Shown piece by piece: positions 36,225 through 47,222 of a stretch of 64,000 nt of DNA. Position numbers and translations under genes: made by a program. Numbering within the stretch: the stretch's first letter is position 1; each line of letters opens with the position of its first letter. This DNA comes from Macrolepiota albuminosa (lineage: Eukaryota; Basidiomycota; Agaricomycetes; Agaricales; Agaricaceae). Where the stretch lies: NCBI GenBank assembly GCA_027475525.1, contig JAMWFC010000058.1, positions 767,270 to 831,269 on the forward strand, given 5' to 3'. The notes under the pieces are model-generated. The model was not told the DNA's origin. It saw only the letters and a list, made by a program, of their open reading frames with translations, and ran no database searches.

Positions 36225-38513
36225 TTAAAACCTTCCTCCAGCCCAAAACCCTCCTTTAGCGTTTCCAACACCCTCCAAACCAAAATCGCCAAACCTTGTA
36301 TCGCCATCCATCTCCGTGCCGTACATCGTGCGTTTCATATGCGATGATTGTACGATTCCCGCTTCAGTGCTTGAGCTTGTTTCCGCAGGTCGAGCATCTG
36401 CTTCACGAATTCCGCCGTCATTAGGTAACTGTTGATCCAAAGTAGCAGGATCAATGAAGCTGGCCAATCCACCGGCATTGCGAAGCCCAGTTGTTCTCGA
36501 CGTTTGTCGAGGTGGCGGAAATCCAAATACTTGGAAAACATCCGAACGGCCAGATTGCTGCTGATTGAGGAAACCAGTAGTACTAGTTCCAGCCGGCGAA
36601 GGGGATTGAGGAGGTTCAGGATAAGGGAAACTAGGCATGAACATGCCGTGCGCAGGTGTCGACGATATAGTATGTTGAAAAGAGAAAGCAGAAGGCTGAT
36701 TTTCTGTTGCGTTGGCAGTGCTTGTCATCCGGTTTCCTCGAGGAATCACTGGTGCTTCTGACGCGAGAGAAGTAGCGAAAAAGTCAGGTAGACTTTCAAT
36801 CGGCGGTGATGGATCCGCGAGTTCCATGGGCGACACCTCTAAGCCACTAAAGACTCTGAAATTAGATCCGCGGAGCGCATCACTGGCCCCCTCCTCTTCT
36901 GGAAGACTGTCGCCAATGTCACCCTCTTGTGAAACATAGACATCTATCGATTCATCGTTTTCTGAATAGAGTTTGACCCGTTTCCTGGACGGTTTCGTAT
37001 GCACGGTCTCGTCAACATTTCGAACAATCTCCTGACTGTTGTCGATGAATTCGCTAGCTGATGAATCACGGTGCCGTTTGCCGAGCATGCTTGGAACATA
37101 TCCCGGCTGTGTGCCTACATTAGTGGATCCTGCGGCAGCTAGAGAATCGGAGCTCTGGCGTAAAACTGTTCCTACAGGTAGTTGAGACACGCCAATACCA
37201 CTACAACAATGGAATCAGAAGATTGTCTAGATATGACACGTTTTATTACCTTGGGTCCGCGCGAGACTCGCGTGCGGAACTCTGCATCTTGGGTGTCGAA
37301 GGCGTTGCATCTGTGTGCACCATAAAGGTTTCCTTGCACTGGTCAGGACCGAACCGCGAATCAGTAACTTCATCTGCGCCTTCCCGAAGGCCTCGAACTG
37401 TTGCAGTTAATGACGCGACCTTTTCCTTTAGGCTCCCTATCTCATCAATACGGGCTCTTAACTCCCCAACCTCTGCGTTGCAGTTAATGACGCGACCTTT
37501 TCCTTTAGGCTCCCTATCTCATCAATACGGGCTCTTAACTCCCCAACCTCTGCTTTAGCGCCTGCATTAGCTCTAACTCGGATTTCATCGATTTCATTTG
37601 TTCATGCAGCGGTCGAAGCTCAAGGATCATCAATCAGCTTGCGAATAAACAACGCTCACGGGGAATGGCTCACTGCATCAGCAACGTGTTTATCAACAGT
37701 AGCCAGAAAGTCAATCGAAGTTCCAGGAGATGATTGCTTTCCTGAGGTTTGAGAAGAGCGTCCTTTTTGCGGGGCAACTTCATCAGAAATATCTATCGCA
37801 AACATGAAGAACGAAATGAATGGGTTTAGAATCTGAACTACGAACCTTGTGCTGCAATGTGACTATTTTCCTCAACTTCTGCAAATTAATGACATCTCAT
37901 GTTAAGTTGTCGTTTAAGCCACACCTTCAGGAATAGTTGTCTCAGATGACTTAAAAGCCCTACTTGCCTTCCCTCGTTTGGCTTTGGTGAGACTCAATGA
38001 TTTTGTCACAGTTCGTGGTCCTGTACCGCCAGCGACCACCGGCCGTCCAACACCTAACCTTGCTTGTTCCTTTCTTTTCCTTGTGCGAGTGGCTAATGGG
38101 GGAGTGATTTCTTGGTGGAGAGTAGATGCAGGAGCGGGAGTGTGATCACATATATTATGATTCGTACTTGTTTTATCTTCCTCCCCTGGATCTGTACCAT
38201 GTATGACGATAGAACTGATGCGACTGGGACCGGCACGACTTGATTGCCTCGTCGAGACGGACAGACGATTTGTAGCGGGAGGCTTCCTACAATAGGACTG
38301 TAAGTGTATAGCTGGGCATAAAAAGGATATACGAACGCTGTGTCAATGAGCAAGTCGATTAACGCCTCTGACTTTAGGTTTGCTTTCACACCGTAATCCT
38401 GAAGAACATGAGGGAATCATCACTTAGAGAGATTAAGAGCACACCTTGCAGAGCCTCTGCAGATCTACGCGCTTCATTAACTCGAGAGACTTTCTAGACG
38501 GCAAAGGTGCCAT
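36225..38513 (-). CDS. Unknown SAP-like, coiled-coil, Ser/Pro-rich nuclear protein
   Basis: I do not recognise a characterised gene. The N-terminal exons (MAPLPSRKSLELMKRVDLQR, then DYGVKANLKSEALIDLLIDT) form a helix-turn-helix pattern like a SAP DNA-binding motif. Next come basic segments, then a heptad-rich coiled coil (GELRARIDEIGSLKEKVASL, then TATVRGLREG), and a long Ser/Pro-rich tail with KRHRDSSASEF, a nuclear-localisation-like KPSRKRVKLYSE and a Gly/Phe-rich end WAGGRF. The coiled coil lies in a 77-base duplication; collapsing it still leaves one base missing at about 37553, where AAA should be AAAA. With both corrected the frame is open. The gene diverges from CYB2. A chromatin or spindle role would be a guess. 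Confidence 0.65.
37400..37553. repeat. Perfect 77-base tandem duplication (no. 7 of 12)
   Basis: Bases 37400-37476 are repeated exactly at 37477-37553 within the coiled-coil part of the SAP-like protein gene. Because 77 is not a multiple of three, the duplication breaks the frame. One base also seems missing in the T run at 37554. Confidence 0.97.
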
Positions 38514-38798
38514 GGTTGGAGGCAGTGAACAACGTTGAAGTGGTTCGAAGTTGAGATGTAACAAGACTAAACAACGCGATACCACGTGATGGCCTGAGGA
38601 CGAGTCACCCGCGGTCGAGTATCAAGTCCACGCCTGCAGTAGTTCCACACTTCGTAATAATCATTGCAACGTGGTTCCCACGCGTAGACTACACGACAAC
38701 TCAACGACCATACCACGCCTATGTATCGGCCCGTGCCCTTCCCCACGTTCAACCATTCTTAAGTCACTTTCCCTTCAACATTCCAGTCAATATTGATA
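38514..38798. promoter_or_regulatory. Shared promoter region of the SAP-like gene and CYB2
   Basis: 285 bases separate the divergent start codons. The region is GC-richer than the spacers further right. A role as a bidirectional promoter is inferred from geometry; no site was identified. Confidence 0.4.
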
Positions 38799-41033
38799 AT
38801 GACATCTTGGTCTCTCGCCCAAGTCGCGGAACACAACTCAGTGAAGTAAGCTGTCTTGCTTTACCAAGTCATCCTCAACAACTAGATAGATAGCTCTTGC
38901 TGGGTCATCATCAAGAATTACGTGTATGACGTTACAGAGTTTCTCAACGTCGGTTCTCTTTCTTGAGTGCCAAGTAACAAAGCGATTCTCAATTCTTCCC
39001 TTCTTCTTAGGAGCATCCCGGTGGAGCCAGCATCATCCTGAAATACGCCGGGAAGGACGCGACAGGCGCATATGAACCCATCCACCCGTCTGACGCATTA
39101 GAGAAAAATCTGCCTGCTTCGAAACATTTGGGCCCCTTGGACTACAATTCTGCACATGCTATTGTCAAAGCACAGGAGAATAAGCCAAAGACGAAGGATG
39201 AGCAAAGAGTCGAGACTGCTCTTAATCAGAGACCGCCGCTTAATCGTATTCTTAGCCTGGCTGATATGGAGGTAATTCGTTATATACAGGTTGTTGGAAA
39301 GTACTCATACATCTTAGGCGGTCGCTAGAAAGGTGTTATCTTATAAGGCATTGGCATACTATTCATCTTCATCGGATGATCAGCTGAGTGAGCCTAGAAT
39401 TTTCTGTACAAAAAATTACTTACGACAAGAATAGCATACCAGGAAAACGCGAACGCCTTTACCAGGTTCTTTTTTCATCCGCGTGTCATGAGAGCAGTTT
39501 CGCAATGTGACCCTTCAACTACTATCCTTGGATACACAAGCTCGATACCAGTTTTTATCTCCGGAGCTGCCCTTGCGAAGCTCGGACATCCACAAGGTGC
39601 GTCTGGTGTTATGCGTCTGGCCCAACAGTCAAATTCCATGACAGGAGAGATCAATCTCACTAGAGGCGCTGCACAAACCAACATTATTCAGATGGTTTCT
39701 TCCAACGCGTCTTTGTCATATGATGAGATAATGGCCGCCGCTGAACCCTCTCAACCTATTTTTTTTCAGCTTTACAAAAATGTCAACGACTCTATCGCAG
39801 AACAACGTGTGAAAAACGTGGAGAAATTAGGGTACAAAGCAATATGGCTAACTGTGGATGCACTTGTTCCTGGAAATCGGGAGAAAGATATTCGTGCCCC
39901 CTGGTTACTTGAAGAAATGGAATCAGGAAAGCCCGAGTATTACGCAGAAACTGCGGCTGGTGATGTTCAGAGTAACGATGCAGGCTTTGGCACGGCAGGA
40001 GCGCTTATTGCACATGACGACAGAGACATGACTTGGGAAAAGGCGAGGGTCTTTAGTTTTTTCTCAACATTTCTAATGTCGCGAAAGCAGACAATCCCTT
40101 GGTTGCGGAAGGTCACAACGCTTCCAATTGTGATTAAAGGTGCAGTCGAGATGTTCTATTGTTATTTGCATACCGTTGACTAATGACCGCCAGGTATACA
40201 AACAGTGGAGGTAATAAAAACTTGATTTTGGCAAGTTCCCCATAGCTGCTCAATCTACTATCATAGGATGCGGTCCTTGCTGCAGAAGCTGGAGTAGAGG
40301 GCATCCTGATATCTAATCATGGTGGCAAGTATACTTCGCTAGACTTCAATTTTTTTTTTCAACATTCACGTAGGACGTCAATTGGACTAGTGCGTCCGTA
40401 GTTGCACTTTCATATCTGCTCATGGACCCGGTTGTCTGCATATTTCAGCTCGTTTCCACCTATGGAAATTCTCTACAGACTTCGCCAACAACGACCCGAT
40501 GTGTTCGACAAACTGGAAGGTATCTACCAGATTGATCTATCGCTGGCTGTGCACTAATCAACAATCATGTTAGTCTACATCGACGGTGCGCTTATTTCTT
40601 TGTAATTTTGCAATCAACATTTTCACACTATCAAGGCGGCATTGAGCGGGGAACAGGTAATTGCTGATGCTCTCCATATTTGAACTGATTTGCCATTGTG
40701 ACGTTAGACGTGATAAAGGCTCTTTGCTTGGGAGCTCGAGCAGTCGGCCTGGGCCGACCTTTCCTCTACGCGCAAAGTGTAATCCTTTTCTTTCTTCTCC
40801 TTAATGCTCTGATGTTTCCTGCAGGCGTACGGCGTTGCCGGAGTAGTGAAAATAGTCCATATATTGGAACGCGAAATCGTAACTGCAATGAGACTCCTAG
40901 GTGCACGCTCTGTCCAGGAACTAACACCCGAACTGGTATACTTGTCTTTATTCGGCGGAACCGTAATATTTACGCGTCACATTACTAGGTGGAACGTATC
41001 GATTGGCAACCGCTTCTACGTGCCAAACTTTGA
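38799..41033 (+). CDS. CYB2: Flavocytochrome b2-type L-lactate dehydrogenase
   Basis: This is an FMN- and haem-dependent 2-hydroxy acid dehydrogenase that oxidises L-lactate to pyruvate. The start MTSWSLAQVAEHNSVKSCWV enters directly into the cytochrome b5 domain, with the haem-binding HPGGASIILKYAGKDAT. The hinge and FMN barrel follow: FFFHPRVMRAV, DPSTTILGYTSSIPVFISGA, INLTRGAAQTNIIQMVS, WLTVDALVPGNREKDIR, TTLPIVIKG, the FMN-phosphate motif ISNHGGRQLD (spliced across a likely GC-AG intron), YIDGGIERGTDVIKALCLGA and RAVGLGRPFLYA. It ends with HILEREIVTAMRLLGARSVQ and ERIDWQPLLRAKL. Unlike yeast Cyb2 there is no mitochondrial presequence, so this may be a cytosolic paralogue with a different substrate. 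Ten or so small introns were traced. Confidence 0.88.
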
Positions 41034-41106
41034 TTCCGAATGATTGATAAGTAGGGGATACTCTCAGTTGAAAAATGCCATAAGAAACGGTTGCACATAT
41101 ATTTAG

Positions 41107-42103
41107 TCATAATGGACCGCGTTCAAGTATTGAGATTAAATCGCTCAGATAAGCTAATGAAGCTGGGCGAATCGCACCAATTCCGGGAATCCATTCTTTA
41201 CGTTCCACGAAAGCCCATTTCCACCTCTGAACAATTAATACACTGATACAGAAGTTGTTTCCCGTAAGCTTACCAAATATCGGATTAGTTCTTTGTCTGT
41301 TGGCATTACTGCCTTCCATTCGTCTGATATTGAGGGGTGATGGACTGTACAGAAGATACGATAGGAATCAAGCGCGTACTGTCCAGCGCCTGGTAAGTGA
41401 GAAATAGGAGTCGGAGGATACCTTTCTCGTTTGCTACGCGATTGATAGGAGGGCGCATGGGACATCGGAACTCTGGGAGTCGAGAACCTAAGGTCAGAAG
41501 AATGCGGAGGATCCCGTAAGTAGGTTTTAGATAACTTGATAAGGCGAGAAGAGCGGATGTTTTGGGTGCCAAGGGGTTTCAAAATGGTGATGAGCTCAGC
41601 GGGGTTTGCTGAAGTTTTATAAATGATACATTTTTCCAGTGTAATCTAAACCATACCATGAGATAGTGCCAAAGGGGTGGGCCATTTCGCGATAATAACT
41701 TGGAATACAGGTATTGCAAGCCTTCCGGATGTTTTGTTAAGCAGTGTGACTGCGATTAATAACTTCCATGGATCATGTGCCACGGTCTCTGGAATCAGAG
41801 ATCCTACAGCTAGAACGCTTATCGACTCGGGGTTAATTTACCTTGAATTAAGTCAGGCTTTAAACAAGCCAGGCGACGGTAAGCTAGGAAAAAATTTCGG
41901 AGATAAAAGCAGAACAAGGGATCTCGTAGCAAGTCCGCATTTGCTTCAGGAATTTCTGAGCCAGGGTTGAAAAGGCACCCTTCTTCACTCGACGGAGGTG
42001 ATTGCTGCCATGAAGGAAGATCGAGTTTTTTGGGTGAGAAATAGGGCGAAGACACGGGGACTAAGTTTGATCGTCTGGGCGTTTGGGACCGGGCTACATG
42101 CAT
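41107..42103 (-). CDS. MBD4-like HhH-GPD DNA glycosylase (no MBD domain seen)
   Basis: This resembles the catalytic domain of MBD4, a thymine/uracil DNA glycosylase acting at G:T or G:U mismatches. The key exon reads VAHDPWKLLIAVTLLNKTSG, then RLAIPVFQVIIAKWPTPLAL, the N-terminal helices of this family. Later exons give KPLGTQNIRSSRLIKLSKTY and HLPGAGQYALDSYRIF, which contains the helix-hairpin-helix GAGQY and the catalytic Asp in ALDSY. The end has TDKELIRYL and WKWAFVERKEWI. The N-terminus (MHVARSQTPRRSNLVPVSSP) is short and basic with YFSPKK, and no methyl-CpG-binding domain is present. The start lies inside a 77-base duplication, so the first residues are uncertain. The gene converges on CYB2 with a 73-base gap. 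Confidence 0.85.
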
Positions 42104-42218
42104 GACGGCAAGTTTGCTAGTAACAAATCTTATCTTATCAAGTTTGATCGTCTGGGCGTTTGGGACCGGGCTACATGCATGACGGCAAGTTTGCTAGTAA
42201 CAAATCTTATCTTATCAA
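42063..42218. repeat. Perfect 77-base tandem duplication (no. 8 of 12)
   Basis: Bases 42063-42139 are repeated exactly from 42140, with two further matching bases by chance. It overlaps the 5' end of the MBD4-like gene and duplicates its start codon region. Confidence 0.97.
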
Positions 42219-42406
42219 CAAAGTACATACTTTGCGGTCACATGACCGCGCTTGAACATTCATTCCGTCGAAACCACGCACCTTGCTCGGGGTTTACTGC
42301 TCTGCCCTTCTTCTCGCCTTACTTGCTTGTTGTCATCGCCGTAGTGTTTATAATCGAATGGGATTTGCCGAAGATGCGGTGATATTGTCTTGGGTGCCCG
42401 TTGTAA

Positions 42407-45167
42407 ATGTGGTGGGGCAGCCGTTGGTTTGTGCTCGAGTCAGTTTCATTAAAGCTGTGTTCCCTCATACTGCCAACTCTAGCCCCCGTTGTTCCGTGGA
42501 GTCAGGAAAAACACACCGACGGTGCCCATGACAAATGGTCAAATACATATGTCCACCGAACGAGATCTATTTCTCCGACGCGGCCCATCACTGCCCAGTT
42601 GACTGGCTGCTCAGTTAGAACCCCGCCTGCCTCTCCTACAAAACGGTTCCCTCGACCCATTTCTCACGCTGGCTCTCCTATCAAACTTGACAATCGTGTA
42701 TCCGCTCATATTGAGTCCTCGACGTCCCATGAGAGTATTCCCCCATCGTCTTCGAAAAATATGCTTCATGTCCCCGCCCCCGAGGCGGACATACTTCCAT
42801 CATTGAGCGACACTACCTTATCCAAAGTCTATGGCTCCATCCTCCAACCGAAAGAATCGCTGACCACTCATTCATGCGCCATGTGCTCGATGCCATTTCC
42901 ACCAGATGCCACCATTTATCCCGATCCAACTTTCATTAGCTCTTCTCGTTTTCTTTGTCGGCCTTGTTATGAGGCTAATGGCGGCACAAAAGGAACGTGT
43001 CCAACGTGCTCTCGACCAGTGCTCACTCTTAAATCTGAGGGGCAATTTATACACGCCGGAAATCAATTCTGGCACAAGAAATGCTTCAACTGCTCCGGGT
43101 GTTTCAAGTATATCGGAGATACCCCAATGGTTGATTTACTCGGACGCCCTTCTTGTACAGATTGTTTCGAAAGTTGTCTAATTCGTGAACCATTTACTCC
43201 TAAACGGAGCACATCAGGCAGTGCCAGCAACACTCCTCGGTCGAATAACATTGGTGGTATGAATTCTGTCTCATCTGGTGGTCGAAGGACCAGGGAAGGC
43301 AGCCCAGTAATGGAAGAACTCGAACAACGGCTTGGAATTTCTGGAAGGCTCGTTGAGAGTGCAGTGGCAGAAGACCTCAGTCGAAAGTTTGCCGACCTAT
43401 CACAGCATAGTCCCTCTCTCGATTACAGCTCCGCGACAAAAAACCCTGCGAATACACATGAAGATAGTTACCGCAGTCAATTAATGGGGAGCCTGGGCTC
43501 ACAAGCTGCAAATCCATCAAAAAACAAATCAGCAGGGAGTCCGACACGAACCGTCGAAGCTATAAAGATGAAGCAGAAATTTATGGAATCCTCTTCGTCT
43601 AGTCTTAGAGGGACACCATCTCCTGTCGAACAGAGCGCCCCACCTTCGCGGCTAACACATCCATCTATGTTCAAGCACTCTATCAGTGATGACTCTGACT
43701 TTGATTTCCGAGAGATTCCTCCTTTGCCTCCTCAGACGCCAGATCTAATGTCTGATGTTTCTGACACTACAGCACGATCCTCCCCAGATCTGGATTCTTC
43801 TCCAAAAATAAACGCCGAAGATCTCTTCAGGACTGGTAGGACGTACATGATTAGACACCACTCGAGTTTTTCCAGAGACTTTCCTAGCAACCCCAAAGAC
43901 GTCATTTCTGAAGAAACTGCCGGCCAGGTGCCGGCTTGTACCCCCAATTCAACACGCAATCGAGGGACTTCATCTGGGTTAGAGCCGTCCTTTGTATCGC
44001 CCTCGACATCGAAAGGTCCAATAAAAGCTCCTATTCAGGACCTTCCAGACGACTCGCTTTCCAACCTGTCAACGAGTAGTTGTGCTGGCTGTGGAGGGGG
44101 CTTATTCACCATCCGGGGTGGGGGAAAATTTTTTACTGTTCCAGCAGATGAAGGAACATCAATGAATTACCATGTGGAATGTTTCAAATGTACAGTTTGC
44201 CACGGCACCTTCAATGAAGCAAGCGGTGGTCAGACTGCATTTGTTAGGGCAAACGGGGGTGCTTGCCATGTAGAGGTAAAGTTTTCCTTTGTCATAAGTA
44301 AAATTTGTGTTTCTGTCATACCCATACCTTTTGATAGTGTGTCACACCTGCAAAAATGACAATATACAAGATACCAGCTGCGGCGTATTCGATGTCCACT
44401 TCGAAATCGACTCCATCACCTTTGACCAAGTCTACAACCAGGACGAAGACATCTGCCGTTCAATCTATGTCGAGTCGTCTGGAACGTCCGTCTCTAACGG
44501 CACCCACGTCGGATACAACATACTTCCCTCGCTTTGGTAGCAACACTACATGCCCAGGTTGTAGCAAACCAGTCTTTCCCATGGAACAGGGTGTGGTTCC
44601 TGGACCTCAAACCACCCGATGGCATGCTTCTTGTCTTGTATGTGGCGGGAAAAAGGAGACACCTAGAGGCATGATGAGTTGGAGGGGCAGAGAAGAGAAG
44701 AATCCGGAACCCGGATGTGGGAAGAGATTAGATAGTGCCGCCAAAACTGGTGTTGACGGCAGTGTTTGGTGCCGGGAGTGTTCAGTAAGAATCTCTATTT
44801 GCTCTATCCTGTGAAATCACATTTTTGACCGTAATCTGTATGATAGTTACTCCTTGGCACGGGTGTGTCCGCCCACACCTCGCCCACACGTTCACCCTTT
44901 CCACAAACCACGAAGCTTACCCCTCAGGCCACAAGTACGACCACTATCGCTCGCCAGTTCACAGGTCTTGGAGGCGGAAATGATCCTGGTCTGTTGAGGC
45001 AATTGACTGGTGGTGGCTTGAGCCCAACCAGAATAAACATGAGTCCGACGAAACAGACTAGGATTGGACGGCCGAGGCCGAAGAGTGTGATTGGAATGCG
45101 TACTACAAAGAGTGTTGATGAAGGGCGAGGCATTTCACTTGCCAGACAGTTGACAGGCACAGGCTGA
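42407..45167 (+). CDS. Three-LIM-domain protein with long disordered linkers
   Basis: This is probably a cytoskeleton- or signalling-linked adaptor, as for paxillin-like fungal LIM proteins; the exact role is unknown. The N-terminal 150 residues are Ser/Pro-rich (RSISPTRPITAQLTGCS). The first LIM has TCPTCSRPVLTL, FWHKKCFNCSGC and CTDCFESC. A linker of about 300 residues follows. The second LIM has CAGCGGGLFTIRGGG, YHVECFKCTVCHGTF and ends with a cysteine just past an intron, after which the frame reads VTPAKMTIYKIPAAAYS. The third LIM has TTCPGCSKPVFPMEQGVVPG, RWHASCLVCGGK and VWCRECS. The tail repeats ARQFTGLG/RQLTGGG/ARQLTGTG. The true start is uncertain; the frame is open from 42407 but conserved-looking sequence begins near 42480. 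Confidence 0.82.
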
Positions 45168-46080
45168 GTCATGTAATTCATGCTTTCCCCAGAAACTTCT
45201 TGCTTGTTGAATTTTCGTTGGCAGTAGCAACGGTAGGTATAAATATTCTCGAAAAAAGTCGAGTGATTATATGGGTGAAGCATTCATCTTTAGTGACGTG
45301 AATGTCGAATGGATTCGTAGCTTTCATATCTCGCATTTTACCTTCTCCTATGAAGTACCTTGACCTAGATAACGAAAGACCCGTCCAGCTGAATGTAACT
45401 TATTGCGATGCTGCCTTTTTTCTCCTATGAAGTACCTTGACCTAGATAACGAAAGACCCGTCCAGCTGAATGTAACTTATTGCGATGCTGCCTTTTTCGT
45501 TTGTTACAATGTTACAATATATCTACCTACGCTAAGTAATATAGCTAAGGACTAGTCCGTAAAGACGAACCTCGTTAGACCTATTGCCAATGCCCACACA
45601 ATGATTAAACTTCAATATTCAAAAATTAAAATGGTTACCTCGAGCTGCCTTACAAAATGTGTAACTGGTCCTACCACTTCGTCTCAAGTTGACTATCTAT
45701 AATGGTCGAGGCAGCCGTCGAGTCGTAGTCTCGGGCCTAATCATACTCAAGCTAGTTCCTACCGTCTTTCTGTCTGGCCTGACCACGAATTATCACATTT
45801 TAGTTTTGCGTCGTTTACTCTCGGTCTAAGCATTGGTCTGACCATCGATAACCTTTCCTTCTCGTGACATTAAGTAACGTTTTGCCTAAAATGGAATTGC
45901 ACTCGACGAACCAGTTGGACGACCTGTCCCATGAGAACAAACATCGTTACTATACTGTGACCCGTTATGCAGAGTGGAGCAGGCTCTGGTACTGCCAGTC
46001 ATTTCCATATGCATAGCGGGAACCCAAACCGCTGCAAATTATTAATTATTAATCACGTAGTTTACAAATATCGAGACATT
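45168..46080. other. Spacer between the LIM protein and J-domain protein genes
   Basis: About 910 AT-rich bases with a 77-base duplication and no recognisable gene on either strand. Confidence 0.55.
45343..45496. repeat. Perfect 77-base tandem duplication (no. 9 of 12)
   Basis: Bases 45343-45419 are repeated exactly at 45420-45496. The two copies end in T runs of different apparent length (six and five), consistent with a base lost at the right edge. Confidence 0.96.
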
Positions 46081-46874
46081 ATGTCCTTTCCTGACTATTA
46101 CCAACTTTTGGGCATTCCCAGCACTGCAACTCCGGAAGAGATTCGCCAGGCGTACAGGAGAGAGTCTCTTAAGACCCACCCAGACAGGCTCCCGGGGGCT
46201 GACCCTTCCCAAAGACAGCGCGCGACTGAGTCCTTCCAGGTATTCCAATGCCCCTATTCCTCTTCCTACCACTCACTGAACATATAGGCCCTAGCAGACG
46301 CTTACTACGTCCTATCGGACCCAATCCGACGTCGAGAATATGACGCGTCCTACGCCTCCAGACCATTTAATGATAGAACGAGTGATCCTAACACTTCTCC
46401 TGGCCTTTTCGCCCGTTTCTCAGGGATGTTCATGAATTCTGGTTCTCAGCAAACTCAACAGCCCGATGCTGAACATGTCTTTGCTGATGTCTTCGAGGAA
46501 GTATGTCGTGTCACAAAAGTATCTGTTGGCGAAGAAACCTAATGAACTCCGTCTCAGCTTTTGCGACCAGAGGTGGAACGTCATGCACCTTGGTGGAGGT
46601 ACTTAGGTGCTGTCTGTGGTGGAGGTTTGGGCTTCATTATCGCCAATGTACCTGGTCTCATGGTTGGGGCTTATGCCGGAAGTCGTTTAGGAGCTGTGAG
46701 GGATGCAAAAGGTAAGAGTGTCGCAGCCGTCTTCAACGACCTAGACGGCAGCCAGAAAGCAGAGGTAACGTCTCTTGCTTCAACGTTCAACACTTGCATT
46801 TATCCGTCTTCATCAACTTAAAATCACAGATTTTGCGTGCCATGGCAAGTAAGGTGTTGGGTTCTGCACTTTAG
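46081..46874 (+). CDS. J-domain (DnaJ/Hsp40-type) co-chaperone with a glycine-rich hydrophobic segment
   Basis: This protein would stimulate an Hsp70. From MSFPDYYQLLGIPSTATPEE the J domain runs through EIRQAYRRESLKTHPDRLPG, with the HPD motif intact, to ALADAYYVLSDPIRRREYDA. A polar linker and VFADVFEELLRPEVERHAPW lead to a glycine-zipper-like hydrophobic stretch (AVCGGGLGFIIANVPGLMVG, then AYAGSRLGAVRDAKGKSV), which may insert in or associate with a membrane. The last exon encodes ILRAMASKVLGSAL. Such J proteins with this C-terminal block are widespread in fungi but uncharacterised as far as I know. Three introns of about 50 bases are visible, and the frame is intact. Confidence 0.87.
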
Positions 46875-47222
46875 TGCCTTTGTATCCATGTATCAGTAGC
46901 GCTTTTCTAGGTCTTTCGATATAACGAGAATGATATTACTATAATAGTTATTGACTCGTCGCGAAGGACACTGAACATCTAAAAGCTTAAAAGCTTAAAA
47001 GCTTCAATGACTGAGTACTGATTTGTCATACATGTGAGCTTCGGTCGCTCATACCTAATAATATCAAAGAACATTTTCCAATGAAATGTATGAAGTGCTT
47101 CTGTATGCTATGAATATATGAAGATAATAACGAAAATTGTGCGTGCATGCGGAGGAATTAGAGTAGACCTTACTTTCTGAATATAAAATATCGCGTTTTA
47201 GTGGAGTGTCCATTTATCTATC
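46875..47222. other. Convergent spacer with a short aaaagctta tandem repeat
   Basis: This AT-rich spacer between two converging genes contains nearly three copies of the 9-base unit aaaagctta at 46981-47004. No gene is seen. Confidence 0.6.

Noticed and set aside
46981..47004. aaaagctta tandem repeat as a binding-site array
   Set aside because: Fewer than three copies in the AT-rich 3' flank of two converging genes; too little to support a function.
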